The notes beneath the pieces are model-generated. The model was not told where the DNA came from and ran no database searches. It was given only the letters and a program-made list of their open reading frames with translations. Shown here in pieces: positions 8,543 through 16,206 of a stretch of 64,000 nt of DNA (positions are counted from its first letter, which is position 1; the number at the start of each line of letters is the position of its first letter). This stretch comes from Streptomyces roseochromogenus subsp. oscitans DS 12.976 (GTDB lineage Bacteria > Actinomycetota > Actinomycetes > Streptomycetales > Streptomycetaceae). The DNA lies in assembly GCF_000497445.1 (NCBI RefSeq), contig NZ_CM002285.1, positions 669,248-733,247 of the forward strand, read 5' to 3'. Position numbers and translations under genes: made by a program.

Positions 8543-9316
8543 TCAGCATCGGACTCTCAAGACCGACCCCAGCAGCTCAGATCCCGCCGGCTCCCTGACA
8601 GCGAATGCCGGTCCGCCGCCGGTGTTGCGTGTTCTGGCGACGGCTGCAGTGAGTTGCTGCCGGACCGGGCCGGGCAGGGGCGCGCCTTGGACGGTGGTGA
8701 CGACGTCCTCGGCGAGGCGGTGCAGTTTCGTGTTGGTGTTCTGGGACGCTGTGACCAGTACCTGCCACGCCTCGTCGGGGTTCAGACCGAAAGAGGCCAT
8801 GAGGATGCCGCGTGCCAGGTCGATGTCCGGGTGGGTGCGCAGCGCGCGCCTCAGCTGGACGACTTCGGTCCGCAGGAGGTCGTCGTCGGTTTCTTCGCGC
8901 GGCGGCCCGGGCTTTCGGTCGGGCGGGTCAGCATGCTCGTGGGCGGGGGAGAAGAGGCTGTGGGTGTCGGTATAGGTCAGCAGTCGTTCGACGGCGGGGC
9001 TGGCCGTGGTGACGGTGACCGTCTTCCCCGCCGCGACTGCGTCGCGGCGGGCGGCCAGCAGCACGTTGAGTGCAGAGCAGTCCGCGAAGTGAAGTTCGCT
9101 GAGGTCCAGGTCCACACCCTCTGCCGACCGCATGATTGCATCGCGCAGGGCGTGCCGGAGGCTCTGGCAGTTGTCGAGGCAGAACTCTCCGCTCACGGTG
9201 ACGGTCACGCGGATCCCGGCCGGCCCTGCCTGCACCGGCAGCGCGCCGGTGGACGGTGGTGTGCGGTCGGCTTCGTCGCTGGCGAGCGGTGTGTCCGGGG
9301 ACGGTAGCGTCGTCAT
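8543..9316 (-). CDS. STAS-ANTAR fusion protein
   Basis: A 257-residue protein from an ATG at 9316 with GGAGGAGG just upstream. Residues about 35-130 are a STAS domain: IRVTVTVSGEFCLDNCQSLR, then DLDLSELHFADCSALNVLLA, where the Ser of DCSAL is the position phosphorylated in anti-sigma-factor antagonists. Residues about 155-225 are an ANTAR domain (VVQLRRALRTHPDIDLARGI, LMASFGL, then ASQNTNTKLHRLAEDVV), which binds RNA hairpins to prevent termination. Known ANTAR proteins usually carry GAF, PAS or receiver sensors, so a STAS sensor would link partner-switching to antitermination. It is divergent from a winged-helix regulator. Confidence 0.85.
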   Translation of the reverse strand: MTTLPSPDTPLASDEADRTPPSTGALPVQAGPAGIRVTVTVSGEFCLDNCQSLRHALRDAIMRSAEGVDLDLSELHFADCSALNVLLAARRDAVAAGKTVTVTTASPAVERLLTYTDTHSLFSPAHEHADPPDRKPGPPREETDDDLLRTEVVQLRRALRTHPDIDLARGILMASFGLNPDEAWQVLVTASQNTNTKLHRLAEDVVTTVQGAPLPGPVRQQLTAAVARTRNTGGGPAFAVREPAGSELLGSVLRVRC

Positions 9317-9387
9317 GCTCGCCTCCTCCGGTCCTCCGGGTTTTTCTTCTCCAGGCTCAGCCGCCTCTACGTGACACGTCAACCCCT

Positions 9388-9407
9388 ACACGAATTTATC
9401 TTCGTGT
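9388..9407. promoter_or_regulatory. Palindromic operator candidate between STAS-ANTAR gene and HTH gene
   Basis: ACACGAA-TTTATC-TTCGTGT is a perfect 7-6-7 inverted repeat in the divergent intergenic region (9317-9444). It is AT-richer than its surroundings and is followed by a short T-run. It is a natural site for the winged-helix protein encoded at 9445, which could control both directions. It could also form a hairpin in RNA, relevant to an ANTAR system. Confidence 0.5.
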
Positions 9408-9444
9408 TTTTGGGTGCGTGAACGTGTGGTCGTAACATGGAGTC

Positions 9445-9795
9445 GTGACAGAAGTCCATGGAGTGCCCGAGCCGCACACGGGGTGGACGTTTCTGACCAA
9501 TCACGCGCGCGTGCTGGCCAGCATCGCCGACAACCACCACGCGCGGGTCCGTGACATCGCGGCGCGATGCCGGCTCACGGAACGGGCCGTCCAGAAGATC
9601 ATCGCGGACCTGGAGCAGGACGGATACCTCTCCCACACCCGCCACGGCCGCGCCAATCAGTACAGCATCGACCCGGACAAGGTGCTGCGCCACCCGGCCG
9701 AGGAGGGCGTGACCGTAGCCTGCCTGCTGTCGATGCTGGCCAGGGACGAGGACGAACGCCGCGGCGCCAGCGACCATGCCCGGCCCGGTTCGTGA
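9445..9795 (+). CDS. Winged-helix (MarR-like) transcriptional regulator
   Basis: A 116-residue protein starting at GTG 9445. Residues about 18-72 form a winged helix: NHARVLASIADNHHARVRDI, AARCRLTERAVQKIIADLEQ and the wing GYLSHTRHGRANQYSI. There is no separate ligand-binding domain beyond a short C-terminal helix, so it resembles small HTH proteins of the MarR/ArsR superfamily. No strong ribosome site precedes the GTG. It is divergent from the STAS-ANTAR gene with a 20-bp palindrome between them, suggesting autoregulation and control of the island. Confidence 0.75.
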   Translation: MTEVHGVPEPHTGWTFLTNHARVLASIADNHHARVRDIAARCRLTERAVQKIIADLEQDGYLSHTRHGRANQYSIDPDKVLRHPAEEGVTVACLLSMLARDEDERRGASDHARPGS

Positions 9796-10066
9796 GGGGA
9801 TGCGGTCTGCCGCGACCTACAAGTTCCGCCCGCCGGTCAGGGAATGAGCCGCCGGTTGGTTGTCCGACGACGAGGAGACCGTGATGGAACCTGTAGGCGA
9901 CGGCACGAGGGCCCACCCATCGGACACCCCCCTAGGCCGTGACCACGCAGCCGCTGCCAGCTCCCTGGCCCGCTGGCCTCATCCCCGACGCGACGGGCAT
10001 GGAGGCATTCACAGCCCTGTGTTGGCAGGCCGCGCGACGGCTGGTGCCTGCTCATAGGCTGCGGAC

Positions 10067-10708
10067 ATGACCGAGATCCACACACCGACGCCCCGCGACG
10101 CCTTCGAGCTGCTGCTGGCCGGTAACCAGCGCTTCGTCGCCGGCGCCCCCGAGCACCCCAACCAGGACGCGGCCCGCCGTGCCGAGATCGCACCATCCCA
10201 GCAGCCCTTCGCGGTGTTGTTCGGGTGCTCTGACTCCCGACTGGCCGCCGAGATCATCTTCGACCGCGGCCTGGGCGACCTGTTCGTGGTGCGCACCGCA
10301 GGCCACGTCACAGGCCCGGAGGTGCTGGGCAGTATCGAGTACGGCGTGGACGTGCTGGGCTGCCCGCTGGTCGTGGTTCTCGGCCACGACTCGTGCGGCG
10401 CGGTAGGCGCAGCGTGCGCCGCCCTGGAGAACGGCATGACACCGGGCGGATACATCCGGGACGTCGTCGAGCGCGTGACCCCCAGCGTGCTGGCAGCGAG
10501 GGCCGCCGGACAGGTTGAGCCCGAGGAGATCCTCGCCGAGCACATACGGCACACCGTCGACCTGCTGCTGGACCGATCCCGGGTACTCGCCGAGAAGGTC
10601 GCCGCCGGCCAGGCCGCCGTGGTGGGCCTGTGCTACCGCCTGGCCGACGGCAGCGCACAGCTCGTCGCCTCTCGCGGCCTCGATGCGGCGGTCCCCGCCG
10701 CGTCCTGA
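10067..10708 (+). CDS. Beta-class carbonic anhydrase
   Basis: A 213-residue zinc enzyme interconverting CO2 and bicarbonate. The beta-class metal site is complete: C54 in GCSDSR, D56 and R58 of the same motif, and H107 and C110 in VVVLGHDSCGAVGAA. The family helix DAFELLLAGNQRF and the RTAGHV strand are also present. No signal peptide, so cytoplasmic. Length is normal. The preceding 271 bases (9796-10066) hold no gene I can support. It stands alone on its strand. Confidence 0.92.
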   Translation: MTEIHTPTPRDAFELLLAGNQRFVAGAPEHPNQDAARRAEIAPSQQPFAVLFGCSDSRLAAEIIFDRGLGDLFVVRTAGHVTGPEVLGSIEYGVDVLGCPLVVVLGHDSCGAVGAACAALENGMTPGGYIRDVVERVTPSVLAARAAGQVEPEEILAEHIRHTVDLLLDRSRVLAEKVAAGQAAVVGLCYRLADGSAQLVASRGLDAAVPAAS

Positions 10709-10819
10709 CCGCCGCGCCCGTGGCTGCTCAGTGTGATGTGCCGCAGTCGGACGACACCCGCATACGGGGATGAGGAACCCATTGGGTTCACCGCGTGAAC
10801 ATCCATGGAAGGGCCTCCG

Positions 10820-11113
10820 ATGGCTCACGGAGCCGACCGCGCGCCCAGCACCGTCCCCCGCGCCGACCCGGGCTGCGAGGTGTGCCGGGGATGGGGAACG
10901 GTCGTCGCCGACGACTGGCGGCACGAGCTGTGCCCGGCCTGCCAGACCGGTGGGCGCTCAGCCGAATCCGTCACGAATGCGCCCGGCCCCACGTCCGGGA
11001 GCAGTAAGGCCACGGCGTCGGCTACACGGTGGGCCGGGGCCCTGCGGCGCGGCGGAGCCGGTTGGCGATCGCCAGTCCCAGCCCCTCCTCCACCGGCAAG
11101 GACACGACGATGA
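10820..11113 (+). CDS. Small zinc-ribbon-like hypothetical protein
   Basis: About 97 residues from an ATG at 10820 preceded by GGAAGG. The conserved part is a four-Cys ribbon, CEVCRGWGTVVADDWRHELC followed by PAC, like the CxxCxGxG repeats of DnaJ-type zinc fingers but with a single pair. The remaining C-terminus is low-complexity Arg/Pro/Ala and overlaps the 3' end of the antisense Sua5-type gene (from 11022), so the true stop may be less certain than the ribbon. Function unknown. Confidence 0.5.
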   Translation: MAHGADRAPSTVPRADPGCEVCRGWGTVVADDWRHELCPACQTGGRSAESVTNAPGPTSGSSKATASATRWAGALRRGGAGWRSPVPAPPPPARTRR

Positions 11114-12005
11114 GGTCGCATCCCCGCAGGTCGAGCTCGCGCAGGAACCCGTACAGCCCGCGCGCATAGGCGGCCACCGAATCGGGAACCGCCACCACGG
11201 CATGCGCCTTCACCGCAGCGTCGGCGAAGGCGGCAGGCAGAAGGACGCCCACCTGGTGCCCCAGCTCCTGCGCGAGCTCTGCTTCGGCGACGACCTTCTC
11301 CGGCTCGACGAGGACCACCCGCGCACGCGGCGCGTAGTGCGACGGATGCTGGCCCGGCACCCGGACACGGCTCGTCGAGGGAACCGCGAGCGGGCACCCC
11401 AGCACCGCTTCGAGGTCCTCGCGCGTCACCCCGCCTGGCCGAAGGATGCTCGGGGTATCGCCGGTGGCGTCGACGATGGTCGACTCGACGCCGACCTCGC
11501 AGGGGCCGCCGTCCAGCACGAAGTCGACGGCATCGCCGAGCTCCGCACGGACATGGTGCGCCGTCGTGGGGCTGACCATGCCGAAGCGGTTGGCGGACGG
11601 GGCCGTGACACCGCCGCCGAAAGCCGACAGCAGCGCGAGTGCGACGGGGTGGTCGGGCACGCGCACGGCCACCGTCTCCAGACCACCGGTCGCCTCGAGA
11701 GGCACCCGGGGGCCGCGCCGCAGAACCAGCGTGAGTGGCCCCGGCCAGAAATGCTCGGCCAGCAGGCGCGCCGTCGCGGGCACGTCCCGGACCCAGTCGT
11801 CCAGATGCTCCGCGCCGCCGATGTGGACGATCAGCGGGTGGGAGGGCGGACGTCCCTTGACCTGGAAGATGCGCGCGACGGCGGTGGGGTCCTCGGCGTT
11901 GGCGCCCAGACCGTAGACGGTCTCGGTCGGGAGGGCCACCAGACCGCCGGCGCGCAGCGCACCGGCCGCCTTCTCGATGTCACTGGTACTTGCCGTCACC
12001 CTCAC
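11022..12005 (-). CDS. L-threonylcarbamoyladenylate synthase (Sua5/YwlC type)
   Basis: A 327-residue enzyme that makes threonylcarbamoyl-AMP from Thr, bicarbonate and ATP for the t6A modification of tRNAs reading ANN codons. Residues 8-200 are the YrdC domain: GGLVALPTETVYGLGANAED, IFQVKGRPPSHPLIVHI, FWPGPLTLVLRR and TAPSANRFGMVSPTTA. Near 205-215 is the linker HPSHYAPRA, then the C-terminal Sua5 domain, so it is the two-domain Sua5 form rather than short TsaC. A carbonic anhydrase that could supply bicarbonate lies nearby, probably by chance. An IS5 element sits directly upstream, which may affect its promoter. Streptomyces usually carries another YrdC-type gene, so this may be a second copy (inference). 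Confidence 0.9.
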   Translation of the reverse strand: MRVTASTSDIEKAAGALRAGGLVALPTETVYGLGANAEDPTAVARIFQVKGRPPSHPLIVHIGGAEHLDDWVRDVPATARLLAEHFWPGPLTLVLRRGPRVPLEATGGLETVAVRVPDHPVALALLSAFGGGVTAPSANRFGMVSPTTAHHVRAELGDAVDFVLDGGPCEVGVESTIVDATGDTPSILRPGGVTREDLEAVLGCPLAVPSTSRVRVPGQHPSHYAPRARVVLVEPEKVVAEAELAQELGHQVGVLLPAAFADAAVKAHAVVAVPDSVAAYARGLYGFLRELDLRGCDLIVVSLPVEEGLGLAIANRLRRAAGPRPTV

Positions 12006-12072
12006 AATCCTAAGCTTGTCCCGGATCTTCGGTCAGGCGAAGTGGTGGGCGTCCGCCGCAACGGCGAGCTGC

Positions 12073-12843
12073 TCAGCCTGTGATCGCGAGGTTGTGCAGA
12101 CGGGCGATGCCGCACATGGCGTGGTGGACGCCGTCGCCTTTGAGGCGGCAGTCCCGCAGGATCTTCCAGCTCTTCATTCGTGCGAAGGTGTGCTCGACAC
12201 GAGCTCGTACGTGCTTGTGGGAGCGGTTGTGTTCCTGCTTCCAGGCCGGAAGTTCGGCCTGGCCCCTCGCTCGGCGGTGCGGAATGACCAATCCGGTGCC
12301 CGGATAGCCGCCGTCGGCGATCGTCATCGTGTTGCCGACGGCGTCCTTGGCACCGGATTCCGCCCACGCCTTGCAGTCGTTGCGGTTGCCCGGCAGGGGC
12401 CGGCCGACCACCACGACCAGGCGAGTGTCGGCGTCGATGACCACCTGGTGGTTGGTCGAGTACCGGTAGTTCTTCGACTGCTCGGCCACCAGGTGGTCGC
12501 GGGTGGGTACCAAAGTGCCGTCCACAATGAGTACGGCGTCTCTCGCGAAGCGGCGCCGGGGCTGCAGCGCCAGGAGCGGGCCGAGGTGGTCGATGATGCG
12601 GGCCGCGGCGGACTTGGAGACGCCGAACAGCGGGGCGAGCTGGCGCATCGTCAAGTTCGTGCGCCAGTAAGTCGTGACCAGCAGTGTCCTGTCTGCCAGC
12701 GGCAGGCTCCACGGCCTGCACCGGCGGGTGGCATCAACCCCCGCGCGACGCAGCGCCGTCACCAGTTTCGTGAACTGGTGTGGGCTCAACCCGGTGAACG
12801 GGGCTATCCAGGACGGCTCAGACGCCGAGATCACACTAGCCAC
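12073..12843 (-). mobile_element. IS5-family transposase, apparently intact
   Basis: A 256-residue DDE transposase from a GTG at 12843. An N-terminal HTH (LTMRQLAPLFGVSKSAAARI) precedes the catalytic core: first Asp in VLIVDGTLVPT, second Asp in TIADGGYPGTGLVIP, and Glu in ARVEHTFARMKSWKILRDC. Length is normal for single-ORF IS5 members. I could not fix the terminal inverted repeats: candidate ends near 12035 and 12865 share only a loose match (GTCAGGCGAAGTGG versus ATCAGCCACAGTGG). The element lies between the Sua5-type gene and a decayed HAD gene whose last codons may lie in the element. Confidence 0.85.
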
Positions 12844-12850
12844 AACAAGA

Positions 12851-13511
12851 TCATTCCACTGTGGCTGATCCCTCCAGTCGGTGAGGGTGGAGGCCGGACA
12901 CGAAGGCGAGGATGTCGCGGGCCGCTTCGCGCAGGCTGCCGAAGTGTTGGTGAACCCCCTTCACAGCCGCAGGGGTGTTGACGCCCCACACAGTCATCCC
13001 GGCGTATAGGCCGGACTGCACCCCAGAGGGGGCGTCCTCGATGACCAGGCACTGCTCGGGTTTGGCACCAAGTCGCGCGGCGGCCTGCAGATACGGCACC
13101 GGCGACGGCTTGCCCTCCTCCACGGCAGCCGCATCCACGAGGACCTCCGGCACCGGCAAACCCGTCCGCGCGAAGCGTCCACGTACCCGGTGCTCGTAGT
13201 TCGAGGTCACCACTGCCCAGGTCCCGGGCCGCAGAGCGTTCAGCAACTCCGCGGCTCCGTCGAAGGCCGCATAGGTGCCGGAGCGAACGTCCTCGTCCTC
13301 AAGCTCGTGCAGCGCGGCCAGGCACTCTCGGGGATCCTGGTCCGGAGCGACCTGCGCGAAGGTCTCCAACGGCCTCGTCCGGAGCGCCACCCGGTGGACT
13401 TCGTCGGGGTCCAGTCCGTATCACTCTGCCCACGTTCGCCAGACCAGGCGCTGATTATCCAAGGCATCGATCAACGTGTGCCATCGACGTCGAACAGGAC
13501 ATACCTCATCG
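12851..13511 (-). pseudogene. HAD-superfamily hydrolase pseudogene
   Basis: From an ATG at 13511 the text starts MRYVLFDVDGT (HAD motif I) and then hits a stop because of about two extra bases. Shifting frame gives LIDALDNQRLVWRTWAE, an in-frame TGA, then YGLDPDEVHRVALRTRPLE. The rest is open: WAVVTSNYE (motif II), EEGKPSPVPYLQAAARL (motif III Lys) and CLVIEDAPSGVQSGLYAGM (motif IV). It resembles beta-phosphoglucomutase-like or sugar-phosphatase HADs. Two lesions in the first 50 codons remove the nucleophile domain from any product. The 3' end abuts the IS5 element. The following 371 bases (13512-13882) hold no gene I recognise. Confidence 0.75.
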
Positions 13512-13882
13512 CGGCAGGGCGGCCGGGTTCACTGATCACGCCTCGATCATGCCATCAAGCCCTGAGCAGGCAGTTTGCGGGACAAGTCTTAGGGTTTGTC
13601 GGCGGATCCTGTCGCGGACGCGAGGGTCGGCACGCCCATCTGCGGCGTTGTCGTCGGTCGCCGCGCTCGTCGGCATTGGAGGAGAATTGGTGCGCCACGG
13701 TCGCCCCAGACGGCTGGGGATCCTGCCCCGGCCCCCCACCGACCCAGGACGCAATTGCCCCCAATAGCAGGACCTGACCTGCCAGTAGAGAAGCAGATCT
13801 GCCGTACTGCCGGGACGCAGACGGGTGGCGTTGGTCCTGTTCAGAAGGGTGGCCCGCCACGCACGCGGCGGTCACGCTGCTG

Positions 13883-15397
13883 TCAGGCGCTGTTGCTCAG
13901 GTGGACTCCGTTGACAGCGGTGTCGAAAGCCGGCCGGTACTTGTGCCATTGCGCGTCCGGCGCGGAGAGGTAGACCACGTACTGGGTGCCGTCGGCGCTG
14001 GCGAAGGCCAGCTCCGCCGCCCGGTACTTCCGTGCCCTGCCGGCGAAGGTGAACTCCCAGTATCCGGCGGGTCGTCCGCGGAAGGTTGTCGCGGACATCC
14101 TCACTCGTTCATAGCCGGGATTGTCGCGGCGGGTCTGGTCTTCTTCCGTCTCACGCCAGTGCTGCAGAGGGTCGGTACCCGCGAAATGGACGACATTGAC
14201 CCTCAGACCCACCAAGCCGGACGGGTCTATGTAGGCGACTTCACCACCGGGCAGCGTCTTGCTGGTCCAGCCGTCCTGTACGGGTACGGAGAAGCCGCTG
14301 TCCGTTGCGAGGTGGTATCCGGTGGGAAGCGGCGGGAGGGAAGCGCCGCCACTCGGGGAGGGGGCGGAGGAATCGGCCCTGGCCGCGTGCGAACTCGGCC
14401 CATCGGCACCGGCCTTGACCCACCACAGCGCGCCGCCCGCCACACAGGCGGCGACTGTCACCGCCACGATCGCTCCCACCACCGTACGGCGGCGCTTTCC
14501 GCGGCCCTTGCGTCCGGGAGGCACGAGGTCGCCGGCACCTTCCGGCCGTGTGGGGGCATCGACGGGAGCAGTTCGTGTCCCGGTCACATCGCCCAGGCGG
14601 CGCTCGACCTCGTGTACGTCCATGCGCCGTTCCGGTTCTTTGACGAGCAGGCCCTCGATCACCGGGGCCAGCTCCCCGGCGCTGCGCAGTGGCTCGTACG
14701 AGTCGGTGGCGATGGCGTACGCGATCTCGATGGGGGTGTCACGGTGGAACGGGTGCCGCCCCTCGACCGCCTGGTACAGCGTTGCGCCCAGGGCCCACAG
14801 GTCGCTGGCGGGACCGGGTCCGGTGCTCGCACTCCTGAGGCGTTCGGGTGCCAGGTAGCGGATGGAGCCGATCAGTTCGCCGGACTTGGTCAGTGAGGAC
14901 GTTCCCGACTCCATGGCGATCCCGAAGTCGGTGAGGACGATCCGCCCGTCGTCGCCCAGCAGAACGTTGGCGGGTTTGACATCCCGGTGCAGGACCCCGG
15001 CATCGTGGGCGGCGCGCAGTGCGGCGGCCATGGCACGGCCTATCCGGGCGGCTTCTCCGGGTGGCAACGAACCCCGCTGCTTCAGTACGTCACTCAATGT
15101 GACCGAGGGTATGTACTCCATGACGATGCACGGCAGGCCCTCGTCATCGACGACGTCGTGCACCACGATCACGTTGGGGTGCGCGATCCGGGCGGCGCTG
15201 CGGGCCTCACGCCGAGTGCGCTCGTGCAGGGTCTGGGCCTCGTCGTCGTGCAGGTGGGGCGGGATGCGCAGCTTCTTCACGGCCACGTGGCGGCCGAGCA
15301 GCTTGTCCTCGGCACGCCACACGGTGCCCATGCCGCCGCTACCCACCCGCTCGACCAGCAGGTACCGGCCGGCGACGAGCCGCCCAAGATCGGACAC
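13883..15397 (-). CDS. Membrane Ser/Thr protein kinase (Hanks type)
   Basis: A 504-residue kinase from a GTG at 15397 with AAGGAG 6 bases upstream. Kinase domain about 11-275: Gly loop VGSGGMGTVWRAE (19-30), Lys 41 in VAVKKL, HRDVKPANVLL with catalytic Asp 139, DFGIA at 157-161, and the APE-like LAPERL. A basic stretch then one membrane helix (VVGAIVAVTVAACVAGGALW, about 310-330) leads to an extracytoplasmic domain of about 150 residues with no PASTA repeats. That domain, after a Ser/Pro linker, has YHLATDSGFSVPVQDGW and WEFTFAGRARKYRAAELAF, a pattern I know from other Streptomyces kinases but cannot name. It probably senses an outside signal. A palindrome lies at 15463-15476 upstream. Confidence 0.88.
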   Translation of the reverse strand: MSDLGRLVAGRYLLVERVGSGGMGTVWRAEDKLLGRHVAVKKLRIPPHLHDDEAQTLHERTRREARSAARIAHPNVIVVHDVVDDEGLPCIVMEYIPSVTLSDVLKQRGSLPPGEAARIGRAMAAALRAAHDAGVLHRDVKPANVLLGDDGRIVLTDFGIAMESGTSSLTKSGELIGSIRYLAPERLRSASTGPGPASDLWALGATLYQAVEGRHPFHRDTPIEIAYAIATDSYEPLRSAGELAPVIEGLLVKEPERRMDVHEVERRLGDVTGTRTAPVDAPTRPEGAGDLVPPGRKGRGKRRRTVVGAIVAVTVAACVAGGALWWVKAGADGPSSHAARADSSAPSPSGGASLPPLPTGYHLATDSGFSVPVQDGWTSKTLPGGEVAYIDPSGLVGLRVNVVHFAGTDPLQHWRETEEDQTRRDNPGYERVRMSATTFRGRPAGYWEFTFAGRARKYRAAELAFASADGTQYVVYLSAPDAQWHKYRPAFDTAVNGVHLSNSA

Positions 15398-15462
15398 CGT
15401 GTCTCCTTGCTAGCTGTCCTTCCCATTCGCACATGGGGAGAGTCCGACGAGGCACGATAACC

Positions 15463-15476
15463 CATTCGGCCGAATG
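15463..15476. promoter_or_regulatory. Palindrome upstream of the Ser/Thr kinase
   Basis: CATTCGGCCGAATG is a perfect 14-bp palindrome 66 bp before the kinase start. An operator role is inferred from symmetry and position only. Confidence 0.3.
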
Positions 15477-15573
15477 ACCAGGACCGCTGCTTCCCTCGTG
15501 GGCTGCGCGTCTGCGACGGATCTGGCTGTCGGGCTCCGCCGGAGACGGCGAGTGCCGTAGCCGTTTCGGAGCC

Positions 15574-15855
15574 TCATGAGAACGCCCGCGACAGTCTGTC
15601 GGGGCAGTGCGCCTCTTCCAGGACGAGCGCCCCTCCGATGAAGGTGTCAGGGTTCGCCATGGCGTTGTCCGCCATGGCGAAGGTTGTGGATGGCTTCGGG
15701 CTGCATCCCTCGAAGACGCCGCAGTCGCCGTCGGCATGGGCAACCGTCGGCACGGTCGCGGCGAGGCCCGCCCTGGCTATGACCGAAAGGATCTTGGCCG
15801 GCCGACGGCACGGCGGATCGGCGTGTTCGCGGCGCCGGCGCATGGTGAGCCGCAT
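15574..15855 (-). CDS. Small secreted hypothetical protein
   Basis: About 93 residues from an ATG at 15855, chosen because AAGGAGT lies 5 bases upstream. An Arg-rich N-terminus and a hydrophobic stretch (ILSVIARAGLAATVPTVAHA) end in a plausible signal-peptidase site AHA-DG. The mature part, about 48 residues, begins DGDCGVFEGCSPKPSTTFAM and contains three Cys. No family recognised; it is not a chaplin, as the characteristic GN-rich chaplin core is absent. It is transcribed away from the HAD-phosphatase fusion gene. The 351 bases 15856-16206 hold no other gene. Confidence 0.5.
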   Translation of the reverse strand: MRLTMRRRREHADPPCRRPAKILSVIARAGLAATVPTVAHADGDCGVFEGCSPKPSTTFAMADNAMANPDTFIGGALVLEEAHCPDRLSRAFS

Positions 15856-16206
15856 GAGGCACTCCTTGGTAGGGGGAGAGGCCCGCAGGCGACTTCCCTC
15901 GGGGATCGCCGACTCGTCCTTGGCTGGAATCGGCGTCGCCCAGATTCGAACCCGCAGGTCATCCCGCGACAAGGACTCTCACGCGATGCTGCGGTGTCTC
16001 CGGTGTACGAGGATGGTCGTGCTGCGGAGGGCGACTGAAATACCTGCGGAGCCGCCCCGGTCCCGAAGGCCTCGCGTCTCCCCCCGTCACCCGAACAGAG
16101 GCCGCCCGTGGCCGACCGAGGGGCTTCACGCAATGCGACAGGTCATGTTCTCGCTGCAATGATGAGATGTCGGACTGATCCATGTCCTCCGAACCAAGGG
16201 GGAACC

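Noticed and set aside
9860..10057. 65-codon open frame before the carbonic anhydrase gene
   Set aside because: No ribosome site, no recognisable protein; likely chance.
12006..12870. Terminal inverted repeats for the IS5 element
   Set aside because: Best candidate ends match only loosely and no target duplication was found, so exact element borders were not reported.
13512..13882. Possible IS fragment between the HAD pseudogene and the kinase
   Set aside because: Several frames look like eroded coding DNA, but no transposase motif or inverted repeat could be shown.
15940..15960. GATTCGAACC resembling a tRNA T-loop on the minus strand
   Set aside because: The flanking bases do not pair as a T-stem and no acceptor or anticodon arms can be built around it.
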